DNA from: Ciona intestinalis
Lineage: Eukaryota > Chordata > Ascidiacea > Phlebobranchia > Cionidae
DNA length: 64,000 nt
Reading direction: 5' to 3'
Assembly (NCBI RefSeq): GCF_000224145.3
Contig: NC_020170.2
Location: forward strand, 4,232,646 to 4,296,645
Shown: positions 1 to 13,800 of the stretch, piece by piece
Position numbering within the stretch: the first letter of the stretch is position 1
Layout of the letters: every line of letters begins with the position of its first letter
The notes under the pieces: model-generated
Databases searched by the model: none
What the model was told of the DNA's origin: nothing
Seen by the model: the letters and a program-made list of their open reading frames with translations, nothing else
Program-made: the position numbers and the translations under genes

Positions 1-3000
1 ATTGAGTCATTTTTAAACGGATATTGCATGTCACGGACTCATTTACGACGGACAATCAAAAATCCACGTGCGTGCTGTATATATATAGACCCCTGATTCC
101 GATTCTTATGTGCAATTTATTCTTATTTGTCGTGCGCGGCTTGTATGTCATTTTTTTAAAGAGAGGAACTACCGAACCTATCACGATCTAATTAGCCACC
201 TTTCAGACGATAATTTTATTATTTTCCGGCAATTTCCGACTGTTATTATAGATATAGGCTACACGTATATAGTGTCCAATCATAGTTATATCCATTCTGT
301 TACATGGGAAAGGTCCAGGCATAGGTGATGGAAAGTTTCTAAAGTTACACAACAATATGATCGTTATTGGCAGCATCAATTAAGTATACTAAAAACTGGG
401 TACTTTTATAACTACGTTTTTAACGAGTGTATAAACAATAAATAGTTAAATTATGGGAAAGACGCTTCAAAGCGTGCGCGTTTTACTGTGGCCTTAATCA
501 AATAGTAATTCATACTTAAACAATCAGGCTTTGTCGTTACGAGAGTAATTATTCTGCTCCGTTTATGGTTGCCCCATTACATCACTTGCATAGTGAACCC
601 GTTTTACCGGTCACAATAACAGGTATTTTAAAACCATTTTACACGTAGTGTCCTTAATTATAAAGTGGCCTGATCTTAACCGCTATGTTGTAACATGGTT
701 GTTTTCCGGATGTTCATTCGTATTTAATCAAACTTGTAATTATGCAGTAGTCGTTTGGGGTCTAGAATATTGATACATAGAATGACGTTCATGTGTCTGG
801 CTCAGTCGCTTGTACTAACATTTTGTTTTCGGATGGTATCGTTTATATGAAATTTATTTGTCACTAGATGACGCAGTAGGGGCAAGTTATAAAGAATTGT
901 TTGTCGCTTTGTCACTTTTTCAGAATCTTTTGAAACTCGCACAAATAATTTCGTTCATGTTGTTCAAGGTTTATTTTTGGCTAGAACTTATATATGCATT
1001 TTGGTTGATATAATTTTGTAATTTAACCAATACCGAAACCTGTACAGAAATAGTTTTAACATTTGGTTGGAATTTGGTTATCTCCGCTGAAAACAGGTGT
1101 CGCTACTTCTTTTGCGGTCTGAAGTGCGCTGTTAAATGGAGCTACTACACTTGTTGTGGCAACACAAAAGCTACACCCTTGCAGTGGCCGAGAAATGGGC
1201 GTGCACCGCTTTTAGAAATTCGGTAATAGCTTCTGGTTTGTGGACAGCGACAAACGTAATGTTTTGGGGTTACCGTTTGAGCGCTCACCTGTCGCATAGT
1301 CGATTTTGCGGACCCTCGCCACCCTCGCGCGTATCTATAGTACGCAAATCGCTAATTGAATGAACGCATACAGAGCCCTTCTTTGGTACAGGTCCCTGTA
1401 AAAAAAGCGAGCGAAATTTTACCAAAATCGTTCTCTCTCTTTACCGAGAATGTCGAAAAAAGGCGCCTACCTGTGTGGTCCTCTCTCCTCTCTTCGGGAG
1501 GCGCGGAGAGCTCCGAGATAGCAGCAGTCCGGTAACACGAGACCGGAGCTCCTCGACCGTGTCCGAAAATGACGGAGTCTGTGGTTTAGTGTTTGCGTCG
1601 ATCACCAGTGCTATGTATTGTTAAGATAGTGTTTAGGAAGTTACGAATTTGCTGTTAGCCAGGTGCGAGGTCCAGTAAGAGAAATAAAGCATCCACAAAA
1701 AAAACAACTTTGTTCGCGACTTTTAATAACAAGGTCAAACGCGCCTTTAATGACCACCTCGTAATTATCTATAGCGTATATAGAGTTTTCGACAAGAAAG
1801 GCGGGTAAACGTTCAGTTCCAAGCAAAACGCAGGACCACCGGGTCCGTTACGCTAAAATTCCGGCCGAGAATGATTGAATCCTGCTTGCCGCCAGACTCG
1901 TCGCCACCAAAACCGAGTATATCGAAGAGAAAGGTTAGAAACGCTTCGTCTGTTTACGCGACGCCGCTTTTTAGCGCTCAAAGCGTTTTGTGGTGCCAGC
2001 TTTGCGTGTGGGTGAGCAATGGCATTATTTTCGACCGAGACCGTATACACCGTCTACCGTACATAACAGATTTTTACGACCAGTCCGCGGGAAATTGGCT
2101 AAATCGAGTCGGTTAACTCTGAAAACCTCCCGAAATCGCTGTCATTGCTGGACGCTTGCCGCGCTCTCTCTGTCTTTATCCCTCGCGGGAGGCGGTCTCA
2201 GTAACGGTGGTCGGAGGCGAAAAAATAAAAACATGCCGCCAGTTACGGTGCCTTACTTCGCTCGGCTGACTCTATTCAAACGACCTCGCTTGAAGAAGAC
2301 CAGATCTTACCAGCAGTCGGTCGAGGCCGTATGAACTGCCATAGTTTCGAGTCTGTATACCCGGATTAGCTGGGCCACTGAGGTCGAGCAGAACGAAACA
2401 GCACATAGGGACAGTAGGCTTACTCCTTCGTCTTTTGGGCGCTTAGGGCTTTATGTCAGATTAGTTACATCAAGTGATAAAACGGATGTTTTCTTTGATG
2501 TTTCGCTAACGTTTTGATAGACAGTTCGACAGTGGCAAGTAGAAACAGATTATGAATAAGGGTATTCTAACGCAGACTGGCAGTGGCCTTGTTGATAGCT
2601 ATTTGGCAACAGTCTAGTCCCCAAAGCTGTGGCCGCGAACTTAAAAACAGATTAATTCGTGATATGCGACATTGTTTTCTCAAAACCCATGACGTTCGAG
2701 CTACAAACACTTGCTATTTTTTACTGTAAGCTGTAAACACTAAGCAAGTTAAGCGAATGTAAAGATAAACCATGTGTAAGATCGACGCTTTTAAAATGTG
2801 TTTGGTATAGTAAGTCTGTCGCCTTGGGAATTGAATGTTTTATTCACGAAATAGCGGCGAACAATTGATGATACACCAGCATAGGATGACAATACTAAGC
2901 TTGCGGTATACACGTGTTGTACCAAGGCTTACGCGATGTATTGTATTGAGTATGCCATGGTTGCACGCGGTCTAGCTATTTCGTTATCGCCTCGTTTTCC

Positions 3001-3600
3001 AGCGGTAGGCGAGGGTAGATACGATTCGGCCTCGATAACGTTGACAAGAGGCATCTACAACGCTCGCGGCTTGAACAATGGGAAACCTGCGCGGCTGCTA
3101 GCCAAGTACTTATGTAAACACGGCTTATTAAGTCAGGGCAACGGTCACGACTGACCTCCTGTAATGAAGACCTGGCGACGGAGAATAGCAAGAGCGGAAG
3201 CGCGCTTGGTTTCGCAACAATACAACCGAGGGTGGTCCCGATCAAAATTGGTGACAGGATAAAAAATCTGCTCGAAAAATTTTGAACCGACGTCAAACCA
3301 ACCGCCCGTGATGTAAGCACAGTCTTGTCATCTTAGGTGAGATCATGTTACGACCGAAAAGCACAATTTTGCAGTTGTACAGTACTCTGTGCTGTTGCGG
3401 AAGTCATACTTATGTCTCGCTTTGTCTATAGCAGTAATCGAGTACTTTGACTAATTAGGCAGTCTAAAGTGGTCAGGTCACGCGTTTTTGAATTGCAAAA
3501 TTTTGTTTAACTTATATACCATTGACCCCACAGTGAGTTTCGCGTTGTATGATGGTAAAGTGTAGGTGCTCTGCCGAAATTTTTGCCTCGATTCTGTCGA
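1..3600. promoter_or_regulatory. 5' flank of Patched, no gene recognised
   Basis: No convincing exon is seen. Open frames here are short and match no family I know. Bases 1-1100 are AT-rich. From about 1380 to 2340 the base composition is clearly richer in G+C and holds several GACCACC-type Gli/Ci cores. No MITE or SINE copy is visible in the whole stretch, unlike the rest of the window. An untranslated first exon or a trans-splice acceptor for Patched could lie here, but I cannot place it. Confidence 0.5.
1472..2212. promoter_or_regulatory. Cluster of Gli/Ci-like binding cores upstream of Patched
   Basis: Sites seen against the consensus GACCACCCA: TGTGTGGTC at 1472-1480 (8 of 9 on the reverse strand), GACCACCTC at 1752-1760, GACCACCGG at 1834-1842 and ACGGTGGTC at 2204-2212 (reverse of GACCACCGT). 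The last three share the seven-base core GACCACC. The cluster lies 1.4-2.1 kb before the Patched ATG. Patched genes are known direct targets of Gli/Ci. Function here is inferred from motif clustering alone. Confidence 0.4.
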
Positions 3601-4857
3601 ATGAGTATGTCCGTACGCAACGGAGCACCGCCGGGCAAGGAACAATCGGACAGATCATTTATTGGGCCGTGCGTGCCCGATTCTAAAATGGATTCAAGAA
3701 ATACTGAGCTCATTTCCGGAAGAGCCAGCACGAACACGATACACGAAGGCCTCACGCCACAATTTACAGACCAACCAGAAAAGAAAACAACAAATGTCGC
3801 GAGAAGAGAGAACTCGACGATTGATGGACTGCAAGAAACTTTTGATGATGTCATTGCTGACGTTCACAGAGATAGAAACTCTCAGACCGATGCTGATGTC
3901 TTCCATTCAAGGGGAGACACTGAAGCGCCCACACGCGCGTATAAAGACACAACAACAAGGCCGTCAGTACCTGTTGTTATACCTAGTGCAGCCTCGCCAA
4001 GATTAGGCAACACAACTCAGGAAGAACACAGGGGTCCTACAGACAGCCGAGAAGAGCTAACAGTCACCAGTATCTCATCTTGCGGGTCTGACTGGAAGTT
4101 ACTTAACAGTTCAGACCAGGACGCCGACTTCAATCCGCCGAGGCTAGCATCGGGAAGAATACGGCAAGATCCCGGCCGCAGGACTACCGCAAAGCGGCGG
4201 ACGCTCGGCTCGTTTTCCCGTACTCGACACAGTAGTCAACAAAACACTCGAAACTCAGGAAGAGACTCTACCAGTTCGTCGGATAACGCGATCTTTCAGG
4301 ACAGCAGGATGACGATAAGCGATGATGGCTCAGGAACGCAACGTGATGATGCGATAGAGGTGGTAGAAGACATCAAAATACCTGTTGTAGCGGATCCGGC
4401 TGTACGTATTGAAGATAACACGCAGGATTCTCCCGAGTACTCGGAAATTCCCGATGTTTCCCGAATACACGTACCTACAGAACCCGTGGCCACAGTTGAT
4501 CCGTGGGTGAGGTCTAACAACGAAGTTGCAACTGGTGGCACCACAGTACGTTTTATAGACGCGAACCAACACCCTACAAGTGCATATCCCCCTGACCACA
4601 TTACTGAACACCAGCGTGCACCCCATACGCCGCAAAACTATTCGGCAAACTATGCAGGGAATACTAGACCGGCCAGGAGATCGGATAGTCAGGAAGAACT
4701 TGATCAAATCGCCTCCAACCGTTCGCGCATGCGCACAACGTCGAGCGGACCAAACGCCGACGAGTCAGAGCTTCGAGAACGAATTAGAAACGACATGGAG
4801 TTACTGACACGCCCCAGTTGGTGCGATGCTAGATTTGCTTTGTCGCGTCTCGACCAG
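3601..4857 (+). other. ptch: Patched exon 1: long Ser/Thr-rich N-terminal extension
   Basis: Encodes residues 1-419. Only the last 16, starting RPSWCDA at about residue 404, align with the conserved Patched N terminus just before TM1. The first 400 or so are polar, rich in Ser, Thr, Asp, Asn and Arg, with no membrane segment, and look disordered and cytoplasmic. The frame is open throughout and joins exon 2 in phase 0 at the GT of 4858. Internal in-frame ATGs at 4729 and 4796 would give a short N terminus of more usual size, so a shorter isoform is possible. Confidence 0.8.
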
Positions 4858-7800
4858 GTTTGTACAGTATTTTATTGCTGATTAAAAACTCCCTACCAAA
4901 AGAAATTTCTTGCCGCTCAAGATTTCTACGTATTTTAGAGCATCCAGCACGCTAAAACAGATGGTGTCGTTATGACTTATAAGCTAAAAACAGGAAAAAA
5001 CTGTCGAGATTCCAGTTTTAGATTTAGGATGATCGATTTGTATTTCTTAGTAATTTTTGGCGTGACAGCGCATCTAAGAATCTCAAAATGGCGCGCCGCC
5101 GCATAATTTGCTATTCAAACGGAATTAATTTGTTGTTGAACGCAGCTGGTGGTCCCTGGGTCGCATGTGTCATGTTTGAATGTGTGCACAAGGCGTCTCA
5201 AAGCAACTGTAATCTGTGGCTTCCTATAGTTTGTATAACTTGTATTCAAGTGTCAGGTTGAAGTCCACCTTATCAGTCATTTTAATCGAATTAAAATTCG
5301 TTCAACTATTAACGCCAAGTCGCCCTGTTAGATGCCACGCACTATTCGCACTGTATAGTGGAGTAAATAGCACGCGATGTTGGTGGTACATTGACAATTG
5401 TTTTAAAATGCGTCATGCGACTATGTCACGTTAATGAAATAACTGCCTTTGAACCAAAACATTTGTTCGCTTTCATGAATTATGAAGCTGTGTTTTCGCA
5501 TTCCGTTTTGTTAAGTATTTTCCTGGACCGGCGCTTCGCCACGCGTTGAAACAATAGTGCTCTATGCTCCCTATATCTCGGGGTTTATCCACCTTCCAAC
5601 AGTGGGGTATACCTACGTTATTGTGGCTTTGTTTTTCTCCGCCGTTTCCGTGCCTCAAATACGTAGCATAGCGCAAGCATGCGGGTAACGGAGGAGGGGC
5701 ATACGAAGCGGAATTTCTGTTTGTGCTTCATATCGTGCGTGACGTACGCTTGAGATTTCGTAATCTTCCTGTACGTTTTTAGTTCCTTTTAATACCGTTC
5801 CTGCATACCCAAGTCAACCGCTTTAACAATACGATCACCAGCTGAGCACTTGCGTTATACCACCATCCAGGAATGTGAAGCTTCGTTGTTTCCAAGCCAA
5901 ACATCGATTCGTCACAATTCAGCGGGCTCTCTAACGCGAGGAAGTTTGCTCAGAAATAGATTACCCACGGTTGAAAGTGAATCACCGCGCACGAGAGAAA
6001 ATAAACCCAACCACATCTCAAGCCGTGAAACTTTTACTAGCTCCATGCACGTATAGTGACGTTTTTCATAGCGCCAAACTTTAACTGGCTGCTATGTGCA
6101 CGCTTAGTTACGTTTAACGTACGTTATACTGGGCATGTCAACAAGACGTGTCTCGCATCGTGTAAGGATGTTCATGACGCAATTCAAATTTCAGTAGTTG
6201 CGTTTTCGAAGCTCTACGGTCGCTCTTCCAGCGGTGTTTGTCATACTTGTTGTAACCGAAGCTGTTATAGAGGAATCAGCCGCTTAGAGTGATTGACTAC
6301 CGGCGAATTGTGCGTCGTGTGGGTCCGTTTTTATAACCCAACCGATATCTAGTGCATTGGGTGCGTTTGGGTGCTCCCCGCTAATCTCTGACGTTGATTC
6401 ATCGCTGGATTTTATTATTTCAGCGCGCGGTGTCCCGTTGACAGATGGAAGTTAGTAGCGCCGAGCGAAATGCCGCTTTCTGGAAACGCAATACCTAGGT
6501 CGGGCACGCGATGCTACCTATCGCGTAATTGGAATTTCAAGTTCGTATGACTACCTTGACCTTGTCCTATTCTATAGGGGTGAGGTCCTACATTGGGCAA
6601 AGCTGTAGGGAATTCTGAATTAGTTGTTTCATTGGCCCATTACGCCAGACCTTGACCTTAACGCTGCTTACAATACGTAGCATGACTTAAAGTCAGCAGC
6701 ACCGCACGCCTTTCAGTTTTTTGATTAATCTGGTGACGCCAGGTCGGGTTTCGTTACCGTGGCGCGTAAGCCACGACTTCTAAGTTGGGTGTTTGTTTTC
6801 ACGCTGTTTGTATCGTTTTCGTAATTGCGGAATTACACAAACTATAGCGTTTGGGTTTACATACCAACAGCGTGGAATCGATCCCCCATAAACCGTGTTA
6901 AAGGTTCTTGCGGTGCGATTTCTTCTTTTGCACCTGCCTCGGTCTCAATAAAAGGTTAATTGGTTGTTTGCTGGCAGCCATACGGTGCCAGGCTGCTGGA
7001 TTCCTTTGCAGTTGAGTTTTAGCTTTGTTTGAACGGTCGTTCGAGCTGCACAAGCAGGTATCAGTGCAAGTGCTGACACTTTATCAACAACCGAACCGAA
7101 TAATCCGTAGCCGTCACCTGGCTATCTCACGCCGCGATAAGGCAAGACTGCGCAACACCTGCGCGCGTAAACAAGCGAGTTTGGTCCGGCCGTGCTGCCA
7201 GCTCGACCGCGGCCGCAAGGCAAAAAGATCGCCCATGTCACCGCTAATGCCATCATTGCAAAGGCAACTATCGTCATAAAAATTTTCTCGCATTCGACAT
7301 GAAGCGTCGCGATCGCCGCTGGCTATGACGGTCGGACCACCGGGTTCGTTAGAGCTGCTTAATGTATAGGTGTCCTTATCGTTCAAGATCTTCGCCGCCC
7401 GCCCACTGTCTTATAGCGCTGTACTAAGCAGTGACACTGAATTAGCGAAGCGTTGGTTTTATTCCGTTTAAGGAATTAAACGACACGAACCGTCCATATA
7501 TATTAAGGTGTTAAGCTGCGACGGCTTATCTGCCAAACGACAACTACAGCGTAAATAAGAGCTTGCTGATGGTTTAGCTGACACATCGTGCGGAATATAA
7601 CCGGTCCTGACACCTTGTTTACCATCGGTGTCTCCCCCATCACATTCTTGGGCGCTCAGTGCTGTGTGCATCGTCAATATCTCGCGTAGGATTAATCTCA
7701 TGTTGCGGGCAATAGCTGGCGACCTGGCCACCGGGATTTGACCGTAAATATTCCGGTTCGACGTAAATTTCAACAAACAGACGATGACACCTCGACGTGA

Positions 7801-10800
7801 GTAAGAACTCCTTATTAAAACGGGCTCAGGCTCGCGCTTTTCACAGGCGCCGTGCCGGAAAGCCGCGAAATCTATTCCGGAGCTGTAGTTTACCTTTCGC
7901 CGCGGTTATTACCTATTGGCCAATTTCCTTTGCGAACTCGCCCGTTGCACTAGCAAGCCACGGCCGCTGACAGTCGGCGAGCAAATCCGTTTTAAATTGG
8001 CTCTCAGTGCTCGTAGGGATAATAATGAAACTTGGAAACACAACGGATGATATCACGCCAAAGAAGCGCACTGACGTAATGACCACCAACGTGGCAGCCA
8101 TGCAGTTGTAGGCTCGGAGGCGAAATTGAAAATTAATGATATCTTTCGCATCGGCGCAGGTGACAAGGCGGTTGGTTTCACTTTCTTGCGGGTTCTTTTC
8201 ATTGTCCAACATTGGTGTTTGTTGATTTGGCGCTTCCATGGCTGTCAATTGTAAAAACAACGAAGTTCTTTGAAATCACGCATTTAACCTGTCGGTGTCG
8301 AAATCTGTTTGTGATTTACGGAAATCCGAGTTTAGCTCTGCTACCTTATCAACCAACCGCAGCGTGCGTTTACACAAGCCCGCCCATACACAATGGCTAC
8401 CTTACATGTACAATAACATATACAAAAAGAGACGGTGACGCATTTCTCTGCTATTTACCCCTTACGGGAAATCGGTTGTCGTCACATAACACTGTTACTT
8501 ATTTTTTACCTGTTTTGAACCGTTACTGCACTTGGTTACTGCCCAATCAAACACTAAAGATTCCTATAACAGCCAGGAAGTTTCGTAAAACTGTCGCGTT
8601 TTCCACTCGGTTTAACGAAAGTAAATATACCACCCATTTACTACAATGTCCACCTGGTAATATTTTTTCGTACAGGACAATGACGTGTCTGTTCAAGTGT
8701 CCGGTATGCAGCGTAACAATTTTAAAATCCCTATACTGATGTTTCTGTTCTTTAACTTAAAATATGGTTGACACTTGGTAACGTGAACCTTTTCGGTAAT
8801 TTATTTTTCAAAACCTTTAACAGAGTATTCAATCTTGCTTATAGTTCAAAGGGTACAAAGGTTTATTTTTAAGTTAATATATCTTTGAAAATGGGATACA
8901 AGTATATTCTTAAGTTAATTTATCTTTGGAAAAAAAACCTATACTGATAGGAGTCTTAGGACCTTCCTTTCGGAAATACTCATTTGTAAATTGCGTTTAA
9001 TGTCTGCCTCCAACCCAGAAGGGACCGGTTCAAGGCTCGTCGTTGCTACCAGTAAACCCTTATGGGTTGTCTAGATTGTCAGCCACGTTTTAAAAATTTA
9101 AAATGGTAACTTATAAACAGGCACGAGGTTTGAATCAGAACACTTACCTTATGATATAACAACTGTCATTGCCCCTTATTCACGCGAGGATAAGTAAGTT
9201 ACGTACGTGGTAACTCATAAGTGGGCACGTGGTTTATAAAACAAAACACTCTACTATAGCAACTGTATCTTTTCCCGCAACGCGAGGATAAATACGTTTT
9301 ATTCATTTATTTATTCGAACATTTTTTCAGGATAAAGCTACTGGGAACAGATACGCACTCAAGCTTCGGTCTTTCTTACACCGTGTCCTCTTCAAGTTTG
9401 GATGTTTCATTCAGCGCAACGCAGCATACGTGCTTATTATTGGTATCCTAGCTCTTGCTGGATGTTGTATCTGCCTCAAGTTCGCTCACATGGAAACCGA
9501 CATCTCGAAACTTTGGGTGGAAAGTAAGTGAAGATTAAGATTCTGTTATATTTAAAGCATGATGGGAAAAGTTTTATAGGCGATATTTTGCGGGAAGGGT
9601 TAGGTTGTCTAATCTAAAAATTAAACACCTACAAACCCGTTGTATCGCTGGTAAAGCTTGTAGGTATAATGTTTACAATGGTGGTGTTGGTTTTCTCGGT
9701 CTTTACATTTCCAAGTGCGGCTAAAGGTGTATCAGAATGCTGATTGATTATGTTATCCTAACATCACGTTGCACTATTTGTTGAAAGTGTTAGTATAAAG
9801 TCTATTTATAGCATTGCGGGTAAAGATGGGATACTGTTAGCATCTGAACAGCATGTTTCCTAAGAGTGATTTTTACAGTTAATATATCCGCCTTTTAGGG
9901 TTGCGGGTCAACGGTTATATTATTCTGTAAATATGCTTTGTTTACTATCAAATGGGACTAGAAAGTAGAATGAAAAGTACTATGGGCAAACGGAAAACAG
10001 AATTTGATTATTTTAACCTCATGTAAATATGAGTTCGTACAAAGGTTCATAACTTTACCCACTGTGGGGTTACTTTTATTTGAAAAGGGGGATAAATTAT
10101 CTTAGACAGGCGCCATGAGAAGATGTAGTTTACCGTTTATTTGGAGCCTGCATGGTAATATTGCCGGCGTTACACTTACTTTACTCCAATCAGTGGCGCA
10201 GTGTATACCAGGTCGCAATTTAAAGATTTGGAATGGTCGCCATTGCGTAACAGTGATTGCCGCTTCGGATTTTGCGGCGGCGCCCCTTAGGAATATTGAC
10301 ATGCGAGTAATCTGCTCCTAAACCGTAAAATTTGTGGCGTAAATTTACTCGCCGGTCCTCGAAGATTCGACAACGATAAGCTGATCGAAATTATCCATTC
10401 AAATCGATGTTATCACTTGCTCATTTTTTGTTTGTAAAGATTATCAATCTTAAAAAGGCCACTTCAATTTGGTGGATATGACTCACACTATACAGTCTGT
10501 CGTACAATGGCAAAACGAATGCGCATTACACAAAAATAAGATTATCCGCGGTCCTATCTAAAGTGACTGTCAACTGCTAAGTTGACTGCGGTGGGAAAAT
10601 GAAAAACCGATACTTTACCTATGTTGCCTTATTTGTCTAAGGCTATGAAGTGTTACACATAGTGTCAATGGCTCCAACACAGTGGCCAGTTGTTGAGAAC
10701 TCGGTATCGGGTTACGGAACCCGTAAGTGTCCGTCCCTATTTCACTCTGTATTTTATGAGTTCGCCTTTTCGTATGGGTGGTCTGGCCGGCCCAGATTAA

Positions 10801-13800
10801 CAGGTGTTCCTTCCGTATTGGTCTAAGAGTTGGGCTGTGTTTTGGATCGTTATGAAACCAACCCTTTTACCCAAATTAGAAGTGCAGTGTGTGTATGATA
10901 AACATTCCGGTCATTTTCAGGCACCCGAGACCCAAATGGCCATTGCTTCGGCTATCCTATAACTGCAGGCCGGGGCAGGCCAGTAAAAATACTTATAATT
11001 GATGATATTACCCCTCGTTTGGGGTCGCCGCTATACAGCCCCTCCCATATCCGTCCACGCATGCTCTAAATATTGCGTAATCGAATTCGAGCTGTTTATA
11101 GCTTCAGTTTTGTTCGGGTGGTACCGCTATAAAGGGTACGTAATCCCTAAATTGCTAGGCTCAGAAGAGACCGCCTGGTCCAAGCACCGTATCTCAATTA
11201 CATTGATACGTAATCTCGTTTTCGTCTTCTGGTCAGCGGATTTTAACTGGTGTGTGGCCGTTCGTATTTTGAAGGCAATGAAACAACTTTGATAAAAAAG
11301 CACATTGTGATTTTTCGTTCACACTACTATACAGTTACTGCTTCTATTAGGATAAATCAAGATTTAATAATCTCCATAAACTTAGAAAATAACTCGAACC
11401 CTTATTTTGCCGTCGACTGATGCCCTTTGAAGTAAAATATCTGGGCCGGGTAGTATTTGTCTTCGCAGCTGAAACTTTTAACTGCGGGTTCCTTGTACGT
11501 GCAATATGAGCAGGGCCCCCATTACCAAAGGTCTATGTCTTCATTCTGGCACTTAAAAGGATTTTTGGGTTATGTTCCGGTAACTGTGTTTTGCTACGTG
11601 ACGAATGGACTTAAAAACCTGTAACGAATCAATCAGACCCGTGTGGTAGTTTTAATTTAAGTTTTTCTTTTAATATGTCGCATGTACGCAACCCAATGAC
11701 CTCTGGTTTGCGCAAGCACATTATGAAAGCCATGGTTACAAAAGAAGCTTTTTAGGGCACCGTGTTCGGAGGTACTTTGTTGGGCAGTTCAGGTGGGTCG
11801 CCACGTCAGGTGACCGTGAAAGGCGACCCCTGACTTACCTCACCTGCCTCGCGCTTCTTTGTTTACTTTCAAACGTCGCTATTGGCAACAACCGCAAAAG
11901 CCGCGCTGTTTAGAAAATAAAGCGCCCGCCCTGCCGCCAGCAGTCTCATGTTTAGACCTGCATAATTTCTGTCCAGCCATGCGGCGCTGTTGTGGGCCAA
12001 ATATTTGACGAAGTAATTACCAGTGTGATTAAGGCGCCCTCATCATCTTTTGTTTATCTTGCCAAGCAAAATATATGCAACCTGATACACACTGTTCGCA
12101 GTTCAATTTGTTCCATTCGTACCACCCGGTAAATATCGCTCAGTTGCAAGTTAAACGACGTCTCGCTTTACAACGCTGTGTATTTTCTATCAGTCCACCA
12201 AAAGCTGACGGATGAGCGCAGTGCGAAAGGTCCCCAGCTCAGGCTTAAATATCTCTGGCTTATTATTTCCGGAGCCCGGCCGAGACCCCTTCACAGGAAA
12301 CCGCGAGACGATAGTTCAATGGCAAGTTGTGAGACGGAGAATCGGTAAACACGCGAGTGTAGCGCATCCAGGTTTGACGTATTTGTTTTACCTCTGCCGT
12401 TCTTCCGATAAAAATATCCGCCATCACGCTCGGGGTGGGCCCGATAAGCCGGTGACAGCTAAGCGAGGTTGTAATCTGGATGACGCCAACGCTTAACCTT
12501 CCGCCGTATTGAATGTCCGTTCACAAGAAAAGGTTCGCCTGGAGCGGATGCAGCGACTTAATCTTTCCCCAGCGCCAAGATTGGGATACAACGCAAACAT
12601 AGAAAATTCCCTGAATCACGGGAGGAACTGCCGGCCATATTTAATCACAGACCGCCATATTTGCCAAGTTTCGACAACAGCAGGGAACCCGCTTCGTAGA
12701 CTTTCTCACCGCATATATTTACCATTCGCATATTAGTCGTAAGTTTTAAGTTAACAACGCTGATTGTGTTTGAAGATCTATATAGCTGAAAATGTAAATT
12801 CCACATTTCGTACCCGCATGAACTGTTGGGTTACAGTGGCTGATAGCAGCCTTGATAAACCTCTATCCTTTTGTGTACTGAAAGTAAAGGGTGCTATGAT
12901 CAATGAGTTATATAACAGAAATAGCTACGAAACCAAGCCCACTCCGCAGTGTAATTCTTTTTCCGTCACGCTAGACTCATTTTCAATATTCCCATGTTAC
13001 GAAATGGGGAAAATATACGACAATACCAAATCTATATTTAGCCGTGCCAGGAATTTCACCTCACAACGGCAAGGCTGTAATTTGTAGCGTTTACCTCGCA
13101 TGGCCGTACTGGTTGTACCCCAGGTGCGCGGGCACGGATACTATGGACAGTTGGTGACCCACAATGACCAGTAATGGAGGTTCAGACTGACCGCGTGGAA
13201 ATAATCCGGTTCACGCCTGACCGCTATTCGCAAAGTAAAAATTCCTTGAATGCGAGAAATTGCGCAGAATTCTATATCGAGTTAAAAACTCGTTATATGA
13301 TATTGGTGTCCTTTTAAGTGGCTAAAATCAAAACTGACATAGTTTTTCTAAATCACATAACGGTTTTAAATAATCTTTTTTTAGTAACTACTGTACTATA
13401 GTACTTTGGGGTAAGATAGAATACCTTTAGCACATAATATCCATATTTCCTGTTCGTGTTTTTTGTACAATTACCAACGCTATTTTAGAGTCGTAATAAG
13501 GCTACAGGTATGTAGTGTTTGAATGCTCTTTGTTAACTACCGAATGGGAAGAGAAAATAAGACAAAAACATGTCCATTCACTATAAGTTACCTGAAACGA
13601 AAACTGGCGAAAAATAGGTTAGAAAATGTCCAACCTAACATTATCCAAATCCCATATGATGTTTTTTGTTTTAATTATAATATTTTTGTTGCGTGGTGAA
13701 AATGGCCATTTTAAGGCTTTAGAAATTCTTGTTGTGTTGGATTATAAACTCTGCCTTGACCTCTTTAATCGTCAAGTTAAACTGGACACCGTTTACTCTT

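Larger units (their letters stand above)
4858..9330 (+). other. Patched intron 1 (4.5 kb), largely repeat-free
   Basis: No exon is recognised. Gli-like cores are at 7335-7343 (GACCACCGG) and 8081-8089 (GACCACCAA, 8 of 9). The 18-mer at 7334-7351 matches one upstream of the gene with a single mismatch. Bases 8840-8945 hold an imperfect direct repeat built around ttaagttaat. The last 300 bases are SINE. Bases 5500-8260 have more even base composition than the later introns. Confidence 0.55.

Noticed and set aside
1990..2334. Arg/Ser-rich frame in the Patched 5' flank
   Set aside because: G+C-rich DNA gives longer chance frames; no motif, no start context and no downstream splice partner was found.
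7324..7350. tRNA-like gggttcgttaga near 7340
   Set aside because: No matching A box or acceptor stem; it is part of the 18-mer shared with the 5' flank.
8212..8739. 175-codon open frame on the + strand in Patched intron 1, with several cysteines
   Set aside because: No ATG near its start (only a late Met), no family resemblance and no good flanking splice sites. Probably a chance open frame.
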